Shown: positions 16,181 to 24,800 of the stretch, piece by piece
Layout of the letters: each line of letters begins with the position of its first letter
Position numbering within the stretch: position 1 is the first letter of the stretch
Source of the DNA: Gammaproteobacteria bacterium
Lineage (GTDB): Bacteria > Pseudomonadota > Gammaproteobacteria > Steroidobacterales > GCA-2729495
Reading direction: 5' to 3'
DNA: 64,000 bases
Assembly: GCA_014337915.1 (NCBI GenBank)
Contig: QUBU01000002.1
Coordinates: 1-64,000 of the forward strand
Notes under the pieces: model-generated
What the model saw: only the letters and a program-made list of their open reading frames with translations
What the model was told of the DNA's origin: nothing
The model's database searches: none
Made by a program: the position numbers and the translations under genes

Positions 16181-17299
16181 ATGACCGTTGTCGTCACCCG
16201 TCGCGCCCTGATCCACGCCGCGCCGCTGCTGGCCGGTGCCGTATCGCTCGCCGGCCTGCCGCGTCCGGCGCCGGCGCAGGCCCCCGCAGCCGCACGGCAG
16301 GCCATGACAGGCATCCGCCTTTCGGGAAACGAGAATCCCTACGGGCCGGGGCCGGCGGCGCGCAATGCCATCGCGGCGGCGGTCGGCGACAGCTGGAAGT
16401 ACCCGATCGCCGAGGAGATGGCGCTCAAGGCGCAGATCGCCGAGCACGAGGGGCTCACGCCGCGCCATGTTCTGATCGGCGATGGCTCCTCGGAAATCCT
16501 GCATCTCGCCGGGCTGCTGGCCGCCGCGGACCAGGGCGAGGTACTCACCGCCGTGCCGACGTTCAACGTCACGGCCGCGCATGCCAGGGCCATGGGCGCC
16601 GCGGTGCGCGAGGTGCCGCTCGATGCACGGATGACCTACGACCTCCCGGCGCTCAAGGCTGCGGTCTCGCCGGCGACGCGGCTCATCTATATCTGCAACC
16701 CGAATAATCCGACCGGCACCATGCTGCCCGGTGCGCAGCTGCGGGACTTCATTGCCGGGCTGCCGCCCGCGGTGACGGTGCTGGTGGACGAGGCCTACCT
16801 GGAGCTCGCCGCCGATGTCCGGGCGGAATCCGTCGCAGCGCGTGTCGCCGCCGATGGCAACGTGATCGTGGCGCGCACCTTCTCCAAGCTCCACGGGCTC
16901 GCCGGCCTGCGCATCGGCTACGCGCTGGCGCGGCCGGACATCATCGAGCGCATGGCGCGGCTGAAGCTCACCGTGGCGAGCAGCCTGGGCCTGGTGGCCG
17001 CGGCGGCCAGCTACGCCGACCTGAAGTTCCAGGCCGAGAGCCGCGAGCGAATCGCCGAGGGGCTGGCCATCACCACGGCCGCGCTCGACGAGCTGCAGCG
17101 GCCGCATACCGAGACCCGCGGCAACTTCGTATTCTTCGATACCGGCAAGCCGGCAGGGGAGTTCCTCGGCGCCATGCGCCAGAAGGGCTTTGCGCTCGGC
17201 CGCCCGTTCCCGCCCTACACGAACTGGTGCCGGGTCAGCATGGGCACCGTGGAGCAGATGCGCGCCTTTGCCGCAGCGCTTCGCGCGCACTACGCCTGA
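16181..17299 (+). CDS. exported HisC-like PLP aminotransferase (Tat-type leader)
   Basis: A 372-residue class I/II aminotransferase related to histidinol-phosphate aminotransferase. PLP contacts are Asn176 in NPNNPTG, Asp203 in VDEAYLE and Schiff-base Lys236 in RTFSKLHGLAGLRIGY. Unlike HisC, it has a leader: VTRRALIHAAPLLAGAVSLAG followed by an APAQA-type cleavage site, with twin arginines at residues 7-8. It therefore looks like a Tat substrate exported with its cofactor already in place. The ATG at 16181 has a GGAGGAG site 8 bases upstream; the ATG at 16145 has none. The substrate is unknown, and no his genes are nearby. Confidence 0.82.
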   Translation: MTVVVTRRALIHAAPLLAGAVSLAGLPRPAPAQAPAAARQAMTGIRLSGNENPYGPGPAARNAIAAAVGDSWKYPIAEEMALKAQIAEHEGLTPRHVLIGDGSSEILHLAGLLAAADQGEVLTAVPTFNVTAAHARAMGAAVREVPLDARMTYDLPALKAAVSPATRLIYICNPNNPTGTMLPGAQLRDFIAGLPPAVTVLVDEAYLELAADVRAESVAARVAADGNVIVARTFSKLHGLAGLRIGYALARPDIIERMARLKLTVASSLGLVAAAASYADLKFQAESRERIAEGLAITTAALDELQRPHTETRGNFVFFDTGKPAGEFLGAMRQKGFALGRPFPPYTNWCRVSMGTVEQMRAFAAALRAHYA

Positions 17300-17462
17300 A
17301 GCTGAGCCCGGGCCCGGCGACCGCCACGCGGACCTCCGGGCGGCGCATGGACCCGGTCTACATTTCACCGCGGCGGTCGGGTACCATGCCTGCGCCCGGC
17401 TGGCCCCTGGCCATGGCGGGCCTGATTACCACAACTCCACGGACCCCGTCCCGGCCTGCCGG

Positions 17463-18356
17463 ATGAAGTGGTCCACCAGCGGCTGGCACATGACCGAAAC
17501 CTTCAAGCTCATCTACGGCGCGACGAAAATGCGCCTCGGCTTCCTGATCGCCGCCTGTACCGTAGCCGGCGTGGTGATGAGCCCGGAAAATACCCTGAGC
17601 CCGCTGCAGCTGACCGTGCTCGGCCTGGCAGTGCTGGCCTCGTCCTCGGCCGCCGGGGCCTTCAACCAGTTCTACGAGCGCGACATCGACGGCATCATGA
17701 CCCGCACCCAGTCGCGGGCCTTCGTCACTGGCCGCCTGCATGCCGACCGCGGCTGGCTGGTGGGCATCGTGCTGACACTGCTGGTCGCGCTGGTCGCCGC
17801 CGCGCTCGCCACCAACGTCACGGCCATGTTCTACGTGTTCCTCGGCGCCTTCACCTATGGCGTCGTCTACACCATGTGGCTGAAGCGGCGCACCTGGCTG
17901 AACATCGTCATCGGCGGCCTGGCGGGCACCTTCGCCGTGATGGCCGGTTCCGCCGCGGTCGGCGCCACCTTCGAGCCCGCACCGCTGATCCTGGCCGTGG
18001 TGCTGTTCCTGTGGACGCCGCCGCATTTCTGGGCGATGGCGCTGGCCTGCAAGCGCGACTACCAGCGTGCCGGGGTGCCGATGCTGCCCACGGTGGTCAG
18101 CGATACGGTGTCCACCTGGGTCATCTTCGCCCATACGGTGGCCCTGGTCCTGCTGTCGCTGCTGCCGGTCGCCTATGGCATGGGCTGGATCTACCTGCTG
18201 TGCGCGGCCTCCGGCGGCGCCTACTTCGTCTATGCCTGCTGGATGCTGGTGCGCCGCCCCACCATTGCCCAGGGCTGGCGGACCTTTGCCGCCTCCATCG
18301 TCCAGCTCGGACTCCTGCTCACAGGAGCAGTGGTCGACGCACTGGTCCGCGTCTGA
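17463..18356 (+). CDS. cyoE: protoheme IX farnesyltransferase (heme O synthase)
   Basis: Integral inner-membrane UbiA-family prenyltransferase that adds farnesyl to heme B to make heme O for terminal oxidases. About 297 residues with roughly eight or nine hydrophobic segments. The first polyprenyl-binding motif is NQFYERDIDGIMTRT, and the conserved WTPPHFWALA-type segment appears as LWTPPHFWAMAL, typical of CyoE/CtaB. The ATG at 17463 gives the usual short N-terminus; ATG at 17490 is an alternative. No cytochrome oxidase genes lie beside it in this window, so it is a stand-alone copy. Confidence 0.92.
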   Translation: MKWSTSGWHMTETFKLIYGATKMRLGFLIAACTVAGVVMSPENTLSPLQLTVLGLAVLASSSAAGAFNQFYERDIDGIMTRTQSRAFVTGRLHADRGWLVGIVLTLLVALVAAALATNVTAMFYVFLGAFTYGVVYTMWLKRRTWLNIVIGGLAGTFAVMAGSAAVGATFEPAPLILAVVLFLWTPPHFWAMALACKRDYQRAGVPMLPTVVSDTVSTWVIFAHTVALVLLSLLPVAYGMGWIYLLCAASGGAYFVYACWMLVRRPTIAQGWRTFAASIVQLGLLLTGAVVDALVRV

Positions 18357-18366
18357 ATGCGTAATT

Positions 18367-18385
18367 CCGCGGCTTGACGCCGCGG
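18367..18385 (+). terminator. weak hairpin after cyoE
   Basis: CCGCGGC (18367-18373) and GCCGCGG (18379-18385) form a 7-bp stem with a 5-base loop just after the cyoE stop. No T-run follows, so termination is uncertain. Confidence 0.3.
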
Positions 18386-18433
18386 TGACCATGCGTGCAC
18401 GATTTATCGCGTTGCATGCACTGGGGGATACGC

Positions 18434-21178
18434 ATGAAGCGCAATCATTCGCTTGCCGGCCGCAGTGTCGGGCTGGCCCTGTCGGCCGTGGCGGCATTGG
18501 CGCTGTCCACCGAAGCCTGGTCGCAGATCGACGAAATCGTCGTCACCACGCGCAAGCGCGAGGAAGACCTGCAGCAGGTCCCGGTCGCCGTGCAGGCGAT
18601 CACCGCCCAGGACATCGAGCGCAAGGGCCTGAACACCCTGCAGGACGTGGTCAAGCAGTCCTCCAGCGTCATCCTCGACCAAGGCTTCATCCCGCAGGAC
18701 ACACGCATCGTGGTGCGTGGCCTGTCACCGACCCGCGGCCGCCAGAACATGGCGGTGCTGATCGATGACATCGACATCTCCAGCGAATCCATCGGCACCT
18801 CGGGCGGCTCGCTGCTCATCAACCCGGAGCTGTTCGACCTGGAGCGGGTCGAGATCATGAAGGGGCCGCAGAATGCGCTGTACGGGCGTTCCGCATTCGC
18901 CGGCGCCATCAACTACATCACGAAGAAGCCGGGTGACATCTTCGAAGCCAGCGCCGGCACCGACATCGGCTCCGATGGCCAGCTGATGCTCAGGGGCAGC
19001 GTCAGCGGGCCGCTGGCCGATGGCCTCGACGCCGGTGTCACCGCCATGCACTGGGACCACGACGGGTTCTACACCAACAGCTACACGGGCCAGCGTACCG
19101 GCGGCAAGGACGGTACCGGGGTCGCCGGCACCCTGGTCTGGCACGCGACCGATACCCTGAAGCTGACCGGCCGCATCGAGAACCTCAACGACCATTTCGA
19201 CGTCACGCCCTACGTCATGATCCGCTTCCCGACCGGCTCGGTGCCGAACCCGGCGAAGCCGCAGTTCAACGCCAATTTCCCGGTGCAGCGCACGGCCGCC
19301 AACGGCAGCGCGGTGTGGTGTAATCCGGCCTGCCCAGGGGCTCCGGGGACGCTGGCGCCCGTCATCACCACCGCAGGCTTTACCGGCTTCGTGCCCGGCG
19401 CGAAGGGCAAGATTCCGGATGCGGATTCGCAGATCGTCACGCTCAGCGAGGATTCGACCACCTGCCCGGACACCTATCCCGCGACGCTCGCGGGTTGCAG
19501 CAACTTCCCCGGCACCGACCGCGACGTCACGCGCTTCACCCTGACGCTCGACTGGGAGGCGGGTCCGGTGGACTTCAAGTCGCTCAGCCACTATGCGACG
19601 GCTGACTCGAACCAGATCGAGGGTTCGGAAGAGGTCAGCGCCGCCACGGCCAGCACGGTGGCCGTCGCCCGCTTCAAGAACGAAACCGACCTGCTGAGCC
19701 AGGAATTCCGGGTGCTGTCGAATGATGACGGGCCGATCAGCTGGGCGGCCGGCGCCCTGTACTGGCGCGAGACCAGCCGGTCCGAGGATGGCGCCGGCAC
19801 CTGTTACAACTACCAGGGTTCCCCGGGGCCGCTGACCGGCATCTGCGGACCCTACCTCAAGAACATCGTCGATACCGGGCTGCTGCCGCTCGGTTCGGTG
19901 ACGCCGCTCGCCGACCCCAGCCGGGTGCCGCTCAACCCGATGCTCTGGGACCGCGACACCGACCATTTCTCCGTCTATGGCCTGGTGGAGTGGCAGTTCC
20001 TGGAGCAGTGGAAGGTCGCCTTCGAGGCCAGGCAGACCTGGGAGCAGCTGCAGCTGCAGGGCCCGAACCGTGGCAATGCGCTCTGGGACCCGGGTGGTGT
20101 CTACCCCTGCGGGCTGGCGCCACCCTTTACCGCACGCTGCCCGTCCATCGGGCCAGGCACGGTCGACGTCGATGGCGCCGGACCCGGCGGCTTCAGCACC
20201 TACGCGGCCGGGCTGACCTCCAGGAGCGCCGGCACCGTGGATGACCAGTTCTTCGCGCCGAAGGCCACCCTGACCTGGACGCCCAGCGACGAGATGCTCT
20301 ACTACTTCTCCTGGGGCGAGTCTTACAAGCCGGCCGGAATCTCGCCGTTTACCGGTGGCGCCGGTGCCTTCGATCCGGTGGGCAACAGCTTCAAGCAGGA
20401 GAAGCTGCAAACCTGGGAACTCGGCGCCAAGACCAGCTGGCTGGACCGCCGCCTGATCGCCAACCTGACTGGCTTCTTCGAGGACTTCAAGAACAAGCAG
20501 GTCGGCACGCAGGTACTGGTTGGCGGCATCCTCGTACCGCGCACCGTCAACGCCGGCCAGGCCGAGGTCTGGGGCACGGAGCTCGAGCTGACCTGGTTCG
20601 CCACCGACAACCTGCACTTCAATCTCGCCTATACCTGGCTGGATGCGGAGTACACCAGCTACCTGAACAAGACCAGTGCCGCAGCGACCATCGGCTACGT
20701 GGGCAACTGCATTGCCACCGAGGCGAGCCGGCCGACGCCCATTGCCGCGGGTCCCTATGCCGGCCAGCTGCCCTCAGTCTGCGTGCTCGACTATTCGGGC
20801 AACGATCTGGAAGGGGCGCCGGAGAATTCGCTGGTGGGTGGTGCGCACTACCAGCATCCGCTGGTGGGCGGGACCGACTGGTTCGTGGAAGGCGACTTCC
20901 AGTTCCAGGACGAGCGTTTTACCTCGTCCGACAACCAGATCATCCTGCCGTCCTACTGGCTGTTCAACTTCCGCGCCGGCATCAGCAACCAGCAGTGGGA
21001 CGTCGTGGCCTACGTCGACAATGCCTTCGACGACGACACCTTCCGCACCGGCTTCTCCGATGTCGACGCACCGACTTCGCAGACCGCCGGCGGGCAGTTC
21101 TTCAACCATGCCACGGTGATCATGCCGGATCCGCGCACCTACGGCCTGCGGGTGAACTACCGCTTCGGCGCCGACTAG
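18434..21178 (+). CDS. TonB-dependent outer-membrane receptor
   Basis: A 914-residue outer-membrane transporter precursor. After a signal peptide (about residues 1-31, ending EAWS) comes the TonB-box region DEIVVTTRKREEDLQ. The plug domain (about 45-165) includes QDTRIVVRGL and ERVEIMKGPQNALYGRSAFAGAINYIT, the standard plug signature. The rest is a large 22-strand barrel ending YGLRVNYRFGAD. It would take up a bulky substrate using TonB energy; the substrate is unknown. The ATG at 18434 follows GGGGGA and is preferred over the ATG at 18395. A strong terminator follows. The neighbouring Tat-exported enzymes suggest it feeds a periplasmic pathway. Confidence 0.9.
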   Translation: MKRNHSLAGRSVGLALSAVAALALSTEAWSQIDEIVVTTRKREEDLQQVPVAVQAITAQDIERKGLNTLQDVVKQSSSVILDQGFIPQDTRIVVRGLSPTRGRQNMAVLIDDIDISSESIGTSGGSLLINPELFDLERVEIMKGPQNALYGRSAFAGAINYITKKPGDIFEASAGTDIGSDGQLMLRGSVSGPLADGLDAGVTAMHWDHDGFYTNSYTGQRTGGKDGTGVAGTLVWHATDTLKLTGRIENLNDHFDVTPYVMIRFPTGSVPNPAKPQFNANFPVQRTAANGSAVWCNPACPGAPGTLAPVITTAGFTGFVPGAKGKIPDADSQIVTLSEDSTTCPDTYPATLAGCSNFPGTDRDVTRFTLTLDWEAGPVDFKSLSHYATADSNQIEGSEEVSAATASTVAVARFKNETDLLSQEFRVLSNDDGPISWAAGALYWRETSRSEDGAGTCYNYQGSPGPLTGICGPYLKNIVDTGLLPLGSVTPLADPSRVPLNPMLWDRDTDHFSVYGLVEWQFLEQWKVAFEARQTWEQLQLQGPNRGNALWDPGGVYPCGLAPPFTARCPSIGPGTVDVDGAGPGGFSTYAAGLTSRSAGTVDDQFFAPKATLTWTPSDEMLYYFSWGESYKPAGISPFTGGAGAFDPVGNSFKQEKLQTWELGAKTSWLDRRLIANLTGFFEDFKNKQVGTQVLVGGILVPRTVNAGQAEVWGTELELTWFATDNLHFNLAYTWLDAEYTSYLNKTSAAATIGYVGNCIATEASRPTPIAAGPYAGQLPSVCVLDYSGNDLEGAPENSLVGGAHYQHPLVGGTDWFVEGDFQFQDERFTSSDNQIILPSYWLFNFRAGISNQQWDVVAYVDNAFDDDTFRTGFSDVDAPTSQTAGGQFFNHATVIMPDPRTYGLRVNYRFGAD

Positions 21179-21204
21179 GCGAGGCCGGATCGCCAGCCGA
21201 CCAG

Positions 21205-21238
21205 CAACGGGGCCGTCATTCGGCCCCGTTGTTTTTTT
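21205..21238 (+). terminator. rho-independent terminator of the TonB receptor gene
   Basis: Perfect 11-bp stem CAACGGGGCCG / CGGCCCCGTTG with loop TCATT, followed directly by seven T. It lies 26 bases after the stop codon and is the clearest intrinsic terminator in the window. Confidence 0.95.
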
Positions 21239-21257
21239 GGGGAATCGTGGCGCCGGT

Positions 21258-22196
21258 TCAGGCCGGTGGCTGCTCCGCGAGGATGCGCTGTACCGTCGCC
21301 AGCAGGATCGGGTTGAAGGCGGCCGGGTCCTCGAGGTTCGGGAAGTGTCCGCGGCCGGCGAACAGCAGCAGGTCGAAGGCCGGCAGCACTTCGCGGATGC
21401 GCCGGTAGTCGGTGGGGAACAGGTCTGAATTCAGCGCCACCACCCGCCGCGGCCAGCCGGCGATTGCGGCGCGGCCATCGAAGCGCGCAAAGGCTTCGCT
21501 GGCGGCGATGGCTGCGGCAGCGTTGGTGGCGGTCATCTGCCGGGCCACCCATTCGACCAGGACCGGGTCCGCTCCGGGCCGGAAGCAGGCCTTTACAAAG
21601 CGCTGGGTATCGCCGATGAAATCGGCGTGCTGGCTCGCCAGGCGGGCAGCGATGACGGCATCGGTGGGCAGCGGCAGCCCCAGGTTCTGGAAGCTGTCGA
21701 CGCCGATGATGCCGGCCAGCCGTGCACCGAGGCGCCCGGCGAGCGCGCAGGCAACGCGCCCACCGGTGGAGTGGGCCACCAGCACCAGCGGTCCTGTGGG
21801 AACCTCGCTGCGAATCACGGCCTCCACGTCATCGGCGAAGGCCGTGACGCTCACCGCGGTGTGGCGCCGCTCCGACTCGCCGTGGCCGGCGAGATCCAGT
21901 GCCACGAACCGGTACGCGCCGGCCACAGCCGCCAGCTGCGGCCAGAAGAAGCGGTGGTTGCAGCTCCAGCCATGGATGAAGACCAGCGCCAGGGGGCCGC
22001 TGCCGCCGCTGACATAGTGCAGGCGAGTGCCGTCGGCCGACTGGGCGCTGCGCAGCGCCGGATGTAGCGGCGCGGAGGGCACCGGCGGCCGGCGCGAACC
22101 AGGGTCGCCAGCGCCTGCGGTGAAACCAGGGCTCGCTGCCGCTGCCAGCAGGCCGCCGAGCAGCAGGCGGCGCTGTTGGTCGACGCCATGGCTCAT
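21258..22196 (-). CDS. alpha/beta hydrolase with export leader
   Basis: A 312-residue alpha/beta-hydrolase-fold protein. The oxyanion-hole region is FIHGWSCNHRFF, the nucleophile elbow is AHSTGGRVA (Ser), DLAGHGES follows strand 4, and the catalytic His lies in FAGRGHFPNLEDP. The N-terminus DQQRRLLLGGLLAAAASPG has twin arginines and a hydrophobic run, so it may be Tat-exported. It could be an esterase or a C-C hydrolase; the substrate is unknown. Its start overlaps the amine oxidase stop by 4 bases, so the two are co-transcribed and probably act on the same pathway. Confidence 0.8.
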   Translation of the reverse strand: MSHGVDQQRRLLLGGLLAAAASPGFTAGAGDPGSRRPPVPSAPLHPALRSAQSADGTRLHYVSGGSGPLALVFIHGWSCNHRFFWPQLAAVAGAYRFVALDLAGHGESERRHTAVSVTAFADDVEAVIRSEVPTGPLVLVAHSTGGRVACALAGRLGARLAGIIGVDSFQNLGLPLPTDAVIAARLASQHADFIGDTQRFVKACFRPGADPVLVEWVARQMTATNAAAAIAASEAFARFDGRAAIAGWPRRVVALNSDLFPTDYRRIREVLPAFDLLLFAGRGHFPNLEDPAAFNPILLATVQRILAEQPPA

Positions 22197-23659
22197 CCAA
22201 GCAGCCTTTGCGCCACCTCGCCGGCGGCGTGCTCACCGGATTCCATGGCAGCCTCCATGCCGATCTCGAGGCGGCGCAGGTGTTCGCCCGCGAAGTGCAG
22301 TCGCTCATGGGGCCGGGCCATGGCCTGCTGCCAGGCCCGCACGCGACCAGGAACCAGCTGGAAACTGCAACCGCGCGAGAAAGGCGCCAGTTCCCAGGAG
22401 TGGGCGCCAATGAACTCCAGCGTTCCCCGGGCTGCCGGGCGCATGCGCTCTATCGCCGCTATGGCCTGGCGGCCGCGTTCGGCTTCGGGCAGGGCATCGA
22501 GGCGCCGCGCCTTGTCGCTGAAGGACAGCACGCTCACCAGTTCCCGCGTGCCATCCGCCTCGATCTGCTGGCGGATCAGGGTGAAGGGTCCGTCCGTCCA
22601 CATCGAGGCCTCGATGCCGTCCTTTTCCCAGTAGGGCTCCTTGGCCCTCAACCACACCTGACTCTGGTTGCCGTAGGGCATGCGCGCCACCGCCTCGGCC
22701 TGGTCGCCCTGCAGGGCCGGGGAGATGCGGATGCGGCGCAGGACGCTGAAGGGCACCGCTGCAATCGTGTAGCGCGCGCGCAGCCGCGTGCCGTCGGCGC
22801 AGCGCAGTTCGCAGCCGGATGCATCCATGTCGACGGCATCGACCCGCATGCCAAGGCGGACACGATCACCTAGCGCGCGCGCCATGGCTTCGGTGAGGCG
22901 CGAGGTACCGCCGACGACGTGCAGCGACTGCGGGCCGATGCGCTGGTAGGCGTCCTTGCCAGGGGCTGCGGGCTGCGCTGTCATGGCCACCCTGGCCCGC
23001 GCCGCTTCCTGCATCATGCGCAGCACCGAGAGCTTCTCCAGGGCCACCCCCTGGGACTCCTGGATCAGCCGGCGGGCTTCGGGAGAGGCTCCCTGGCGGC
23101 CGAGCCACTCGGCCAGTGACAGGTCGTATGCAGCCGCCGCAGGCTGCAGCCAGGCATCCGCGCCCTGGAGCGGGTTGCGTTCCTCGACATAGTGGCCCAG
23201 CAGCGTGTGGGGGGGAATCGACCGTTCGGCGTCAGACAGGCGGTTCAGCGGCGAGGTTGGCCACTGCCCGGCCGGCACCAGCCGGTCACCGATGACGAAC
23301 GAGTAGGGCGCATTGACGTGGGCCCCGGGCCCGAGGCCGACGCCGAGGCGCGCGGCGATGTCGAGCACGCGCGCATAGTCACGCCCGATCTGCGCCCCGC
23401 CCAGGTCCGGGTGACGATACCAGTCATCGCGTGTCAGGCAGCGGCCACCCGGCCGGCTACTGGCTTCGAGGACCACCGTGCGGGCACCGAGTTCCTCGAG
23501 CAGCAGGGCCGCGTTCAGTCCGGCGAGACCCGCGCCGATGATGGCGACGTCGGCCGCCCCGGCTGCTGTCGCAGCGCCGGCCCTGCGCCCGAGCCCGAGC
23601 GAGACCGCTGCGGCCGAGGAGGCGGCAACGAAACGGCGGCGCGAGATATTCCTGTCCAT
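22193..23659 (-). CDS. FAD-dependent amine oxidase, Tat-exported
   Basis: A 488-residue flavin monoamine-oxidase-family protein. The Tat leader is NISRRRFVAASSAAAVSLG. The FAD dinucleotide fold follows as IIGAGLAGLNAALLLEELGA, then the GG motif RPGGRCLTRD. The C-terminal FAD contact reads RLHFAGEHL with a MEAAMESGEHAA helix, as in MAO-type enzymes. It probably oxidises an amine, or related C-N or C-C bond, in the periplasm. First gene of a two-gene operon with the alpha/beta hydrolase, and divergent from the DUF1838 pair. Confidence 0.85.
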   Translation of the reverse strand: MDRNISRRRFVAASSAAAVSLGLGRRAGAATAAGAADVAIIGAGLAGLNAALLLEELGARTVVLEASSRPGGRCLTRDDWYRHPDLGGAQIGRDYARVLDIAARLGVGLGPGAHVNAPYSFVIGDRLVPAGQWPTSPLNRLSDAERSIPPHTLLGHYVEERNPLQGADAWLQPAAAAYDLSLAEWLGRQGASPEARRLIQESQGVALEKLSVLRMMQEAARARVAMTAQPAAPGKDAYQRIGPQSLHVVGGTSRLTEAMARALGDRVRLGMRVDAVDMDASGCELRCADGTRLRARYTIAAVPFSVLRRIRISPALQGDQAEAVARMPYGNQSQVWLRAKEPYWEKDGIEASMWTDGPFTLIRQQIEADGTRELVSVLSFSDKARRLDALPEAERGRQAIAAIERMRPAARGTLEFIGAHSWELAPFSRGCSFQLVPGRVRAWQQAMARPHERLHFAGEHLRRLEIGMEAAMESGEHAAGEVAQRLLG

Positions 23660-23780
23660 GCGGGCTCCTCCATGCAGCCAACAGGCGGTGGCGGCGGGGG
23701 CTCCCGCATGGTGCCTGCTGGAACTCTAGTATGATCGACCGGCCCGGTTCGAACACCATCTGAAGCCTTGGGGAGACCTG

Positions 23781-24800
23781 ATGATGCTGACCAGTCGCAG
23801 GGAACTGCTGTCTTTCGCTTCCGTCGGCGCCGCGAGTGCGGCCACGCTGGCGCTGGGTGCCTGTGCCACGACCTCCGGCGGCGCTGCGCCCGCCGCGGGC
23901 GGCAGCAAGGGCGGCAAGGGCCCCGCCATCGAGGGTCCATACCTGGACCTGCGCACCGGCAAGGGCAACCAGATGGCCTATGCCCGCATCCAGGGTGACA
24001 CCGACTGGGGCAAGCAGAAGTATTTCTGGTTCAAGGGCTACGTCAACGCGGTGCAGCCCGGCAAGCGCATCGTGGACCTGGTCGGCGCCCAGGGCTTCGG
24101 CGCCATCCGCCTGCTGCAGCGTCCGGATGGGGCCATTGAACGGCTCTGCCGCGAGATCATCCTGTACACCAACATCCGCAGCGGGGAGGTGCTGACCGAA
24201 TGGCGCAACTCCATTACCGGTGAGACCGTGAAGCCGGTGCATGTCGACAACGACCCGTTCAATTACCTCATCGAGGACGCCTTTCCGCTGCCGCCATCCT
24301 TCGGCGGGCTGAACAAGGAAGGTCCGCCGCCGAAGCGGCCTCCCTTCATCCTGCCCTGGTACCAGCATGGTGACTGGCTGGAGATGGAGATCCACATCCA
24401 CCTCAGCTATCCGAATGCCCTGCAGCCGGACAAGTGGCCGCGCGAGTCCTCCGGTCCCACGGCGCAGGTGTCGGAGTACTTCGCGCACCATGTCCGCGCC
24501 GAGGACATGCAGAACCCGAAGCTGACCACGGTGGATTACCGCGGCACCTGGAACCGGGTCACGCCCTGGCTGCCCTGGATGCTGATGGGGCAGGCCCCGG
24601 GCTTCTGCCTCTACAACTGCTTCATGGGCACGACCCGCAACCTCGACGAGATCTTCGGCCGGCCGGTGCTGGACTACGCCGAGAAGCACTACGCGAAGTA
24701 CTTCAACGCGCCGGAGGCCTGGAGCGACGCGCCGAGCCTGTCGAGCCTCGAGCACTACGCCCGCACCCAGCAGCCGGCGCCGCCGAAGGCGCCACAGTGA
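23781..24800 (+). CDS. DUF1838 family protein, Tat leader with possible lipobox (copy 1)
   Basis: A 339-residue protein of a family with no assigned function (DUF1838). The leader MLTSRRELLSFASVGAASA carries twin arginines, and LALGAC could serve as a lipobox, making it a Tat-exported lipoprotein. Conserved blocks are GPYLDLRTGKGNQMAYARIQ, an EIHIHLSYPNAL segment rich in acidic and histidine residues, EYFAHHVRAEDMQNPKL, and NRVTPWLPWMLMGQAPG. ATG at 23784 is an equally good start; GGGGAG precedes both. Copy 2 follows with a 4-base overlap. Divergent from the amine oxidase. Confidence 0.8.
   Translation: MMLTSRRELLSFASVGAASAATLALGACATTSGGAAPAAGGSKGGKGPAIEGPYLDLRTGKGNQMAYARIQGDTDWGKQKYFWFKGYVNAVQPGKRIVDLVGAQGFGAIRLLQRPDGAIERLCREIILYTNIRSGEVLTEWRNSITGETVKPVHVDNDPFNYLIEDAFPLPPSFGGLNKEGPPPKRPPFILPWYQHGDWLEMEIHIHLSYPNALQPDKWPRESSGPTAQVSEYFAHHVRAEDMQNPKLTTVDYRGTWNRVTPWLPWMLMGQAPGFCLYNCFMGTTRNLDEIFGRPVLDYAEKHYAKYFNAPEAWSDAPSLSSLEHYARTQQPAPPKAPQ

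Noticed and set aside
17463-18356. cyoE as part of a cytochrome oxidase operon
   Set aside because: No oxidase subunit genes are beside it; the neighbours are an aminotransferase and a TonB receptor.
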